DNA from: Oscillospiraceae bacterium | GTDB taxonomy: Bacteria > Bacillota > Clostridia > Oscillospirales > Ruminococcaceae | Direction: 5' to 3' | DNA: 64,000 nt | Assembly (NCBI GenBank): GCA_017513135.1 | Contig: JAFWDH010000016.1 | Coordinates: 1-64,000, forward strand | Part shown: piece after piece, positions 57,046 to 64,000 of the stretch | How the letters are laid out: each line of letters begins with the position of its first letter | How positions within the stretch are numbered: position 1 is the first letter of the stretch | Notes under the pieces: generated by a model | The model's input: only the letters and a program-made list of their open reading frames with translations | Databases searched by the model: none | Told to the model about the DNA's origin: nothing | Position numbers and translations under genes: made by a program

Positions 57046-60000
57046 TTAGTTAGCACTGTCAAAGCTTCTGTCAGAAGACCTCATATAGTCCGTATAGGAC
57101 CATTCAAGATTCTCAAGCCTCTGCTTCTGAGCCTTAAGCTCTTTGTTTATAACTTCGACACTGGTGCGCATCTGATCTCTCATGTCAGGTACGGAAGAAG
57201 GATCCATATACGGTCTTACAGCCTGCCACAGAGCATTCATCCACGAGAAGAAAGATTCAAACATCAGGTCGCACAGAGCGGCGATGTTCTCCAAGATATG
57301 TATCTCGGCTATGTATCCCAGGATGCCTATGATTATCTTTCCGTCTTCAATGCGAAGAGAGATATCAAGCGTGTTAACGGAAGACGGACCTTCATAGACC
57401 TTGCCGGGCTGCACGCCCAGCCATTCGGACACGTAGTTGAAGACCAGCTCCTTGACATCGGTCCCCATTGATTCCGACCCGTCGTCTCCGGAGCCGCCCA
57501 TCAGATAACTGATGATCTGTCCTGTCACGACGTTTCCGAGATCTCCCGTATCATCACGGAGACCCTGTATCCACTTGTCGGCGCCGGAACCCGCTCTCAC
57601 GAGATATCTGGCAGTATTGTCGACGATCTCGTTCTGCAGCTTTGCTTCCGCAGTCCCGGCTGCTTCCCTGGCAGCTCTTGCCGCCTGAAGGGACTCCCTG
57701 GTGAGTCCGCGCAGGTCAGTACTGAGTCCTGCGCGTATCTGCTGAGCAAACGCATCCCATCCCGCTTTCTCGGCTGCTTCGGCGATCTTCTGCTGGCACA
57801 CCTTCCTGTACAGCTCTCCGCAGTATTTTCCGATCCTTTCAAAGAGACTGCTGCAGTATCTCGTAACATAGTCCAGGAACCAGGCTTTCAGCGTTGCGTA
57901 CCCGAGGTCGGAACCAGCAGCGACAGCGGAACGGTAGACGTCGCCCTTCTCGCCGCCTGTGCCGTAGTTGTAGTGCCTCGCGAAGCATGTAAGAAGATAT
58001 ACCGCGACTATATATCCGAGTATCTCTTTTATCTGGTCGGTTATGGGGGGAGCCGTGATGGTGATGGCCTTGGTCCCTATCGAGAACGTTTTGTTAACGC
58101 CGTCCTTGAGATCGTTTCCGAAGAACATTCCCGTTATTGCAGCGGAGAGAGCTTCCTCGCTGCTCTTCAGGACCGTCTCTATGAAATCAGGAGCGTCATC
58201 TATGTTTCCGCTGGCCAGATACTCGCCGACATAGGTGGCGAGAAGGTTCTTCATGGGATTGAGGAACTTCGCCGTGATATGGCCGTAACCCGCGAAATAA
58301 TACCTGAACAGGTATTCCAGGGCGTAGTCTCCGGCCTTGACCAGGCATCCGGCTACTACGAGATACTTCGACATCAGATCGGCAAACTGAGTCTCCGCAT
58401 TGCCGTATTCCCTGTAAAAGTCAACACCGGCCTCAATGATCTCCTTGCGCAGGAAGTCTATCTCCGACGCTGAGTGGTCATTTATGTTCTGCAGGAACGT
58501 TTTTAGATCCTCATTGCTGTCTATTCCGAAATAGCGGATGTCTCTCAGCAGCCAGTTATAGGCCCTCTGCCACTCAGCCTGGCTCGGGCGGGAAGGACGC
58601 TCGCCGCTGACGGCCATCGGTATGACGCCCTCGAAATGGAAACTGTCGACGTCAGCCTTTATGGTCATCTCCGCTTCGTATGGGTCGGGCAGGCAGGGAA
58701 GGGTGTTCTCCGGGAACAGTGCGACTCCTGCGGCTCCCATGTGATTTATGCGGTACTCGAAGTTGTCGCTGAAAAGCATTCCGTATCTGCCGTTGTCTGT
58801 CGGGTCGTCGTGGCTGCAGGAGGGATTCTTCTTTATGACCGCCTTGCCGTCGTCGTCCACGTAGCAGACAGTGAAGTCAAAGATCACGGGCGGTATCTTT
58901 GCGTAGCCTTCCTTAGCGTTGGGATCTTCCTTCGTGTCCACGATGAGGCGGTCGCCGGAGATTATATCCCTGTTCGGGATCACGGAAAGCCCGTCCGGAT
59001 ACAGCTCCACCGTGAAGCTGTTGTTTACGCGCATGCCGTTCTCGAACACGGCTTCTATGACTATCTGCCTGTCTTCCTTGTCGGCGAAGATATCCGCCGC
59101 TTTCTCGGCGCGGTCCGTCCTGTTGTCGATGAGCGCGTAGTAGGTGAAGCCCATCTTCGGGTCCTTTTCGTAGTCTATTATGAAGCCGTCTGTGTCGTGG
59201 AACTGTATGACCTTAGGCTCCTCCATGGCGTCGAATATCACGAAGCGCAGCCTTTCCTTTCCGCCTTCTCCCGCGACCATCTGCACCTTGTCCTCGCTTA
59301 CAGTCGTGTCCCATCTGCCGTCCACGGGTCCTCTCGGGAAAGCGATGCTCGGTTCTCCGACCAGGCGAAATATGACGTTCCTTTTTATGGAGCCTCCGGG
59401 ACCCGCAAGGGTGAACGTTACGGTCCCTTCCTCCGCTTCAGTCGCGGGGTCGGCAATGAGCTCGGCGCTCATGTACGCTCCTTCCATGCCTGAGGGCTTT
59501 ACGGTAAGGTTCGTGCCCGCTATCCTGATCCTCTCAGTCTGTTCGGGGCAGTCATACTCCTTGCCGTCTATGATCTGGGAGATCCTGGCGTATATCTTCA
59601 CGGGAGCTGTGCCCTTGGCTATCGCGTCGCCGAAACCCTTGTACACGTACATGCGGTATCTCTTCTTCTTTTCCTCCCCGGAACCTTTATTGCCTGAGGA
59701 GGATCCGAGAGCGCCGGCAGCCGCTATGGCTCCCGCAGCGCTTATTCCGGCAGCTGTCAGGGCGCCGGACTTCTCAGGTCTCGACGGCTCGATGATACCG
59801 GGGTCGACATCCACGCCTTCATCCTCGCCGGGGTTTATGTCGGCGTGCGAAGTCTCGTTCTGATTCACGGGTCCCTCAGCGTCGACGATCCTTCCGAATA
59901 TCATGAATTCTCCCGGATACATGTTGAAGGTGTGCCAGAACAAGTAGTAATGAGTCGCGTTGTCCGGTATCGAGAACGTGTAGCTGCCGCTTTTCTCGCC

Positions 60001-60444
60001 GCCTGATATGATCGATCCGTCCGCGTCGTATGTGTCGAAGTAGTGCTCCTCTTTGCCTATAGCCAGTCCCGAGAGGTAATTGCCGTCGATGTCGTGAGGA
60101 TCTTCCGGGACGGCAACTGCCACTGAGTCATCGAAATACAGCATCCTCAGATGAATGAACGGGTTTCCGTCAGAATCGAAGTGCAGCGTCACCTGACGCC
60201 CTTTCTGTATCTCGGACCTGCAGATTATGTAAGTCTTGCCGGTATCCAGGGGGAAGTCAGTCATCCTCAGTCCTTCAAAGCCCATATACATATAGGTGTA
60301 GTTCTGTTGGTCGGGACGTGGCGCAGACAGTGTGTACTCGAACCTGAATTCATCCTTTTCCTCCGCCCGGACCAGGAACGGGAAAGCGAGCATCAATGCG
60401 AGAGAAAGGAATACCGCAGCAATGAAGCATCTGTTCCGTCTCAT
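57046..60444 (-). CDS. Large secreted or membrane-attached protein of unknown function
   Basis: 1132 residues. The signal peptide (5-27) ends at VRAEE. An N-terminal beta-rich domain (30-190) holds YTFSIPDNATHYYLFWHTFN. Then come an Ala/Gly-rich hydrophobic stretch (about 228-248) that may be a membrane segment, several Ig-like beta modules (265-640), and a helical C-terminal half (650-1100) with further hydrophobic segments such as LGYIVAVYLLTCFARHY. No catalytic motif is seen and no family recognised. The start overlaps the end of the zinc-ribbon gene by four bases, so the two products are made together. Confidence 0.72.
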   Translation of the reverse strand: MRRNRCFIAAVFLSLALMLAFPFLVRAEEKDEFRFEYTLSAPRPDQQNYTYMYMGFEGLRMTDFPLDTGKTYIICRSEIQKGRQVTLHFDSDGNPFIHLRMLYFDDSVAVAVPEDPHDIDGNYLSGLAIGKEEHYFDTYDADGSIISGGEKSGSYTFSIPDNATHYYLFWHTFNMYPGEFMIFGRIVDAEGPVNQNETSHADINPGEDEGVDVDPGIIEPSRPEKSGALTAAGISAAGAIAAAGALGSSSGNKGSGEEKKKRYRMYVYKGFGDAIAKGTAPVKIYARISQIIDGKEYDCPEQTERIRIAGTNLTVKPSGMEGAYMSAELIADPATEAEEGTVTFTLAGPGGSIKRNVIFRLVGEPSIAFPRGPVDGRWDTTVSEDKVQMVAGEGGKERLRFVIFDAMEEPKVIQFHDTDGFIIDYEKDPKMGFTYYALIDNRTDRAEKAADIFADKEDRQIVIEAVFENGMRVNNSFTVELYPDGLSVIPNRDIISGDRLIVDTKEDPNAKEGYAKIPPVIFDFTVCYVDDDGKAVIKKNPSCSHDDPTDNGRYGMLFSDNFEYRINHMGAAGVALFPENTLPCLPDPYEAEMTIKADVDSFHFEGVIPMAVSGERPSRPSQAEWQRAYNWLLRDIRYFGIDSNEDLKTFLQNINDHSASEIDFLRKEIIEAGVDFYREYGNAETQFADLMSKYLVVAGCLVKAGDYALEYLFRYYFAGYGHITAKFLNPMKNLLATYVGEYLASGNIDDAPDFIETVLKSSEEALSAAITGMFFGNDLKDGVNKTFSIGTKAITITAPPITDQIKEILGYIVAVYLLTCFARHYNYGTGGEKGDVYRSAVAAGSDLGYATLKAWFLDYVTRYCSSLFERIGKYCGELYRKVCQQKIAEAAEKAGWDAFAQQIRAGLSTDLRGLTRESLQAARAAREAAGTAEAKLQNEIVDNTARYLVRAGSGADKWIQGLRDDTGDLGNVVTGQIISYLMGGSGDDGSESMGTDVKELVFNYVSEWLGVQPGKVYEGPSSVNTLDISLRIEDGKIIIGILGYIAEIHILENIAALCDLMFESFFSWMNALWQAVRPYMDPSSVPDMRDQMRTSVEVINKELKAQKQRLENLEWSYTDYMRSSDRSFDSAN

Positions 60445-61361
60445 ATCAGCACCTCCAGCACACCTGATGCGGCGAGAGCGGCAGAGATCCCGAAGCCGAT
60501 GATAAGACCGGTCAGAAGGCTGCAGCGGCTGCCTGACGATAAAGTGCGCGTCCCTCCGGTCCTGCGGCTGGTAAGAGATCCCGCGAGCTCAAAAAGCTTG
60601 CCCTTACCTGATCCCAGAGCCTCCAGGGAAAGCACCGCTCCGGCGATTCCTGCCGCGGCTGAACTGACGGAAGCGCTGAATCCGGAGAACACATAGAACA
60701 GCGCCGCTCCGGCTATCGTGCCCAGGAGCATGCCCGCGATGCCGCGTTTTTCTCCTTTTCCGGTGAATAGGGCTCCTATCCCTTTGAACAAGCCGCTGAG
60801 TCCGCCGGTGAAAAGGGAAGCGATGGCTGCCATCACCGTGCCTTTTCCTAAAGTGCCTCCGATCATGCCTGCGACGGTGTCTTCAAAGCCTCCGTCCGCA
60901 TAAGTTATAAGTGAGAGTATCCTGACAACCGGGGATCCCGAATCGCGGAGATACCAAAGAGCGCCCCACAGGACCGCGGCAAGCACGGTTCCCGCAAGGG
61001 CGGACTTCTTTCTGAATATGTCCAGGATCCCGCTGAGACAGGAACCGATCCCGCTGAAAATGCCGCCGATCGGTCCCTTCACGGTCTGCAGAGCTCCGGT
61101 GCCGGCAAGCTCAAGCTCGCCGACATAGACCTCTCCCGCGCCTTTCGGGGCGGGAACGGACTGATCCGCCTGGAAAGAGGCGGTATTCATGACCGGTCCA
61201 GGAAAAGAAGTTTTCATCGCCTGCGGTGCGGCAGCGGCGGCATTTGTCCGTGCCTGCTGAGGCCTGTCTTCCTGAAGCTTAGGAAGAGGTCTTCCGCAGT
61301 ACATGCAGAATCCCGCGTCTTCCTGTACCGGCTTTCCGCAATAAATGCAGTAATTCGCCAT
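60441..61361 (-). CDS. Zinc-ribbon membrane protein
   Basis: 306 residues. The N-terminal double-Cys zinc ribbon CIYCGKPVQEDAGFCMYCG is followed by a Pro/Ala/Gln linker and four to six Gly/Ala-rich membrane segments (about 120-300). Zinc-ribbon membrane proteins of this kind are common in Clostridia with no assigned role. Its ATGA overlap with the 1132-residue secreted protein gene implies a joint function at the envelope. The start is at MANYCIYC. Confidence 0.78.
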   Translation of the reverse strand: MANYCIYCGKPVQEDAGFCMYCGRPLPKLQEDRPQQARTNAAAAAPQAMKTSFPGPVMNTASFQADQSVPAPKGAGEVYVGELELAGTGALQTVKGPIGGIFSGIGSCLSGILDIFRKKSALAGTVLAAVLWGALWYLRDSGSPVVRILSLITYADGGFEDTVAGMIGGTLGKGTVMAAIASLFTGGLSGLFKGIGALFTGKGEKRGIAGMLLGTIAGAALFYVFSGFSASVSSAAAGIAGAVLSLEALGSGKGKLFELAGSLTSRRTGGTRTLSSGSRCSLLTGLIIGFGISAALAASGVLEVLI

Positions 61362-61416
61362 TTATATATCCTCAGTAAAAGGGTTGCCTTCTGTAAACAG
61401 TATTACACAAAGTCTA

Positions 61417-61447
61417 TTGTCAAGAAAAGACAGATATGCCTTATAAT
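61417..61447 (+). promoter_or_regulatory. Likely promoter for the GNAT-Nudix-rhodanese cluster
   Basis: TTGTCA (61417-61422) and TATAAT (61442-61447) with a 19-base spacer. The same bases read TTGACA on the other strand (61418-61423), a possible -35 for the divergent zinc-ribbon gene. Confidence 0.5.
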
Positions 61448-61485
61448 TATTATGTAGATCGTACCTGCTGAAGTTTCTGAGCCTG

Positions 61486-62007
61486 ATGATAAGACTTGTT
61501 ATGCCGACAATGGAATATGAAGAAGGGATAAGGGACTTCAGAAGGGAGTTCCTGGATTCGGGCAGCAAGGCTGAGGGCAGCGGCAATCTCCTCAGGTATG
61601 AGGACACCGGCGAGTGGCTGGACTATCTAAGGATCAGAAGCAGCGCGGACACCGCGCCCGCCGGCACCGTGCCGTTCACCCAGTACATCGCCGTGAGGGA
61701 AGAGGACGGAAAAGTCATAGGAGCCCTGCAGATCAGGCATTACCTCAAGGGCGACTTTGCCCTATACGCGGGCCATATCGGATACAGCGTCCGTCCTTCC
61801 GAGAGAAGAAAGGGATACGGGACGCAGATGCTACGGCTTGCCCTGCAGAGATACCGGGATATGGGGATAGACAGGGTAATGATATCCTGCGTCGACAACA
61901 ATGAAGCCAGCAGAAGGACTATACTGAAGTGCGGCGGGATATTTGACTCGACTTATTACTACTCCGCGTCTGATCAGACCGTAGAAAAGTACTGGATAGC
62001 ACTGTAA
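61486..62007 (+). CDS. GNAT acetyltransferase
   Basis: 173 residues. Substrate side: VIGALQIRHYLKGDFALYAGHIGYSV. The acetyl-CoA loop is RRKGYGTQM after SVRPSE, and VDNNEASRRTILKCGG closes the fold. The family acetylates diverse amines; the acceptor is unknown. It is first of a cluster with Nudix and rhodanese genes. The ribosome site before ATG 61486 is weak. Confidence 0.88.
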   Translation: MIRLVMPTMEYEEGIRDFRREFLDSGSKAEGSGNLLRYEDTGEWLDYLRIRSSADTAPAGTVPFTQYIAVREEDGKVIGALQIRHYLKGDFALYAGHIGYSVRPSERRKGYGTQMLRLALQRYRDMGIDRVMISCVDNNEASRRTILKCGGIFDSTYYYSASDQTVEKYWIAL

Positions 62008-62057
62008 AGTATTATGGCTTTACAATATCAGATCAAAGAAAAAGTGAGAAAAGATAC

Positions 62058-62606
62058 ATGAAGAACGTCCCTGAGATATTCCTCGAACTGGAAGATACGG
62101 AATGGCCGCTTGATAGCATAGACCATGACCGCCATATCGCCAGAGCTGTAGTGTTCGATGATGACGGATATCTGTATTTCGTTCGCTGCGACCGCGATGA
62201 CGCATTCGGCAAGGCCGCATTCCTTGAGACATCCGGAGGCGGGATGGAAGAGGGAGAGTCTCCCGAAGAGGCGGTGATCAGGGAACTGAGGGAGGAGCTC
62301 GGCGCCGAGACAGAGATAATCTGCAAGATCGGTATAGTCAGCGACTATTACAATCTCGTGCACAGGCACAACATCAACAACTATTTCCTCTGCAGGGCGC
62401 TGTCCTTCGGGAAGAGGCATCTCATGCCGGATGAGATAGACGACTTCCATCTGACGGTCAGAAGGATGCGCATCGAGGAAGCCATAGCGTGGTACCGCAG
62501 GTATGCCTGCACCAGGATAGGAAGGCTCATAGCTGCCAGGGAGCTGCCGGTGGTGTTCAAGGCAGCCGAGATACTGCAGCTTGAGAAGGGCAGGGAGGAA
62601 GACTGA
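62058..62606 (+). CDS. Nudix hydrolase
   Basis: 182 residues. The Nudix box GGGMEEGESPEEAVIRELRE continues to ELGAE (about residues 60-83) with all signature residues. The first strand RHIARAVVFDDDGYLYFVR is typical. The substrate is unknown. Its last base overlaps the first base of the rhodanese gene, so the two are coupled. Confidence 0.9.
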   Translation: MKNVPEIFLELEDTEWPLDSIDHDRHIARAVVFDDDGYLYFVRCDRDDAFGKAAFLETSGGGMEEGESPEEAVIRELREELGAETEIICKIGIVSDYYNLVHRHNINNYFLCRALSFGKRHLMPDEIDDFHLTVRRMRIEEAIAWYRRYACTRIGRLIAARELPVVFKAAEILQLEKGREED

Positions 62607-63022
62607 TGGATGCAGGAAGAAAGCTCGGATTCAGGGTGGTGCTGCTCATCTTCCTTGTATGCGCTGCCACGGCCCTTAATCTCTACAACAGGTATCCGCA
62701 GAGAAACGGCTTTACGAGGATATCCATGGAGCGAGCCGAAGAACTGATAAACAGCGGCGAAGACCTGATCATAGTCGACGTCAGAGACCTTAAGGAATAT
62801 TCGCTGGGACACATTCCCGGAGCCGTCAATATCCCGCTGGAGTCCATAGGCTCGGAAAAGCCTGCCGTTCTTCCGTATATGGACAGCGTGATCCTCGTAT
62901 ACTGCAGGACGGGCATCAGGAGCATGAAGGCGTGCAAGGCTCTGACAGAGCTCGGCTATACGAACATAATAGATATCGGCGGCATATTTATGTGGACCGG
63001 CGATAAGGAGACCGGCATCTGA
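62606..63022 (+). CDS. Membrane-anchored rhodanese-domain protein
   Basis: 138 residues. A membrane helix (10-26) is followed by one rhodanese domain (about 38-135), with VDVRDLKEYSLGHIPGAVNIP and active-site loop YCRTGIRS (Cys present, so sulfur transfer is possible). With the N-terminus inside and no cleavage site, the domain lies outside the membrane. It is coupled to the Nudix gene. Confidence 0.9.
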   Translation: MDAGRKLGFRVVLLIFLVCAATALNLYNRYPQRNGFTRISMERAEELINSGEDLIIVDVRDLKEYSLGHIPGAVNIPLESIGSEKPAVLPYMDSVILVYCRTGIRSMKACKALTELGYTNIIDIGGIFMWTGDKETGI

Positions 63023-63035
63023 AACGGTTAGAGGA

Positions 63036-63929
63036 ATGAAAAGAAAGATACTGCTTGCGATAATGCTCACCGCGCTGACTCTGTCATCCGCGGTATTCTG
63101 CGCGTTCGCGGAAACGGAGGTACCGGAAAATATGAGATCGATCGAGCCTGTCATTGACAGATCCTACGAGAGCTTCCGGCTCAGATGGGAAGAGCCTGAG
63201 GACCTGACCTTCGACCTTTACAGAGTCACCTTGCTCGATGCCGGGGATGAGAACGGCGAAGCGCTGAGCCTTGAATACAGCGGTTCGTTCATAAACGGAG
63301 AGGAGATTGTGCTCTATTACTGTCAGGAGTTCGGCGTCCCGGATCTGATGCGCTTCAGGGTGGAAGCGGTGGAGGGGGATACGGTCACTGCGGAAGGCTT
63401 CACCGAAGCTTTCGATCCGTCCGAGTTCTGGCCGCAGAAGGAGACCCTTCAGTTCGGCACGGATATCCCGGAAGGCTCAGTGATATCAGTTTCAAGCTAC
63501 TCCAGAGGCGAGACCGCTGAGGCGAACTGGTCATACAACGCTGCCAGGTACGGCGGTGAGATGAAGATCTACTACAGCGCCGCGGGACAGCAGGAGAAAG
63601 AGAAGAAGCTCACTAAAGGCGACTGGGATAAGCTCTGGTCCATCCTGCTTAAAGGCCGGATGAAGAGAAAGCATTTCAGCGATCCTTCCGTTGAGGTGCT
63701 GGACGGCAGCAGCAGCGGCATGGAAGTCAGCTGGGACAGCGGAGAGAAGGACATTTCGGGGCTCTACAGATTCGACGCGGACAGCGAGGTCAGGGAAGAA
63801 CTGCAGAGATTCCTTGAGAGAAGAGCCTCGGATCCCTTAAGAAGCTGGGTATTCTGGCTGTTTGCGGCGGCATTGCTGATCCTGGCAGCAGGCGCAGCAG
63901 TTATGATCAGAAGGATGAAACTAAACTGA
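63036..63929 (+). CDS. Exported protein with C-terminal membrane anchor
   Basis: 297 residues. The signal peptide (4-25) ends at AFAET. An extracytoplasmic beta-rich domain (30-265) begins like a fibronectin/Ig-type unit (YESFRLRWEEPEDLTFDLYRVTLLDAG). A membrane helix (about 272-292) and RRMKLN tail follow. The family is unknown. It lies 13 bases after the rhodanese gene, so it is probably in the same transcript. Confidence 0.65.
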   Translation: MKRKILLAIMLTALTLSSAVFCAFAETEVPENMRSIEPVIDRSYESFRLRWEEPEDLTFDLYRVTLLDAGDENGEALSLEYSGSFINGEEIVLYYCQEFGVPDLMRFRVEAVEGDTVTAEGFTEAFDPSEFWPQKETLQFGTDIPEGSVISVSSYSRGETAEANWSYNAARYGGEMKIYYSAAGQQEKEKKLTKGDWDKLWSILLKGRMKRKHFSDPSVEVLDGSSSGMEVSWDSGEKDISGLYRFDADSEVREELQRFLERRASDPLRSWVFWLFAAALLILAAGAAVMIRRMKLN

Positions 63930-63966
63930 AGATACTATAGGATGATTCAAGGAGCCCTTGTGACGT

Positions 63967-64000
63967 ATGACTGAGCAGGAGAAAAGGGAAAGGCTCAAAG
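63967..64000 (+). CDS. Possible start of a further gene (partial)
   Basis: An open frame starts at ATG 63967 (MTEQEKRERLK) and runs off the window. AAGGAG lies about 12 bases upstream. Too short to name. Confidence 0.35.
   Translation, partial: MTEQEKRERLK

Noticed and set aside
58636..59493. Plus-strand frame of 285 codons
   Set aside because: It is antisense to the large secreted protein; Val/His/Arg-rich with no motif.
1..64000. CRISPR array, tRNA or rRNA genes
   Set aside because: No regularly spaced direct repeats and no tRNA- or rRNA-like stretches were noticed on either strand by eye.

Overview
The window looks like chromosomal DNA of an anaerobic, Gram-positive Clostridia-type bacterium (Bacillota; Lachnospiraceae or a related gut/rumen lineage is my best guess, but no rRNA gene is present to prove it). 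Reasons: strong AGGAGG-type ribosome sites, frequent TTG/GTG starts, a Clostridial-type conjugation module (VirD4, pilin-like protein, TrbL/VirB6, PrgI, VirB4), DUF5688 and DUF2284 proteins, rubredoxin and flavodoxin genes, corrinoid-type UroD-family methyltransferases, and an NPQTG sorting signal. Most of the window uses AGG/AGA/ATA codons heavily at moderate GC; the block from about 0.13 to 13.16 kb is clearly AT-richer.

Layout. (1) 1-144 and 13155-14462 are two halves of one virD4/traG coupling-protein gene. It is split at its conserved DPKGE codons by a 13 kb integrative mobilizable element (133-13163) bounded by a 9-bp direct repeat. The element carries a large serine recombinase, a RepA-like ATPase, a MobV relaxase with a plausible oriT, a TnpW-like small protein, a complete type IC restriction-modification system (hsdM-hsdS-hsdR) and an unknown membrane protein. 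(2) 14459-22185 is the rest of the conjugation module. In its middle lies the most unusual gene of the window: a membrane protein whose C-terminal half is a complete three-domain EF-Tu-like GTPase, joined through a long acidic linker. Two residues central to EF-Tu catalysis are replaced. (3) 22.2-43.7 kb holds mainly household and accessory genes: YdcF, a membrane-anchored family II pyrophosphatase, a Sel1-repeat protein with a paralogous partner, DUF2284, GNAT and Nudix enzymes, two UroD-family methyltransferases, a carboxylesterase, an ECF sigma/anti-sigma operon, an aldo-keto reductase, and an acidic-amino-acid operon (DAACS symporter, aspartate dehydrogenase, class V aminotransferase). (4) 43.98-45.42 kb is a conjugation-type M23 peptidase stranded about 22 kb from the other transfer genes. 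(5) 46-51.3 kb carries a transmembrane TIR/beta-propeller protein and a TIR-like/TPR protein around YjbR and YjbQ genes. (6) 51.4-57 kb holds a sortase-anchored surface protein, then a peroxide/redox cluster (OhrR-like regulator, glutathione peroxidase, MBL-rubredoxin fusion, tandem flavodoxin). (7) 57-64 kb holds a translationally coupled pair (zinc-ribbon membrane protein plus a 1132-residue secreted protein), then GNAT, Nudix, rhodanese and a secreted protein.

How the parts relate: the inner element disables the outer element's coupling protein while inserted, but exact excision would restore the frame, so the two mobile elements appear to be in a parasite/host relationship. The inner element supplies a relaxase but no transfer channel, so it must borrow one. 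No tRNA, rRNA or CRISPR array was seen. All family assignments were made by reading motifs; no database search was run.
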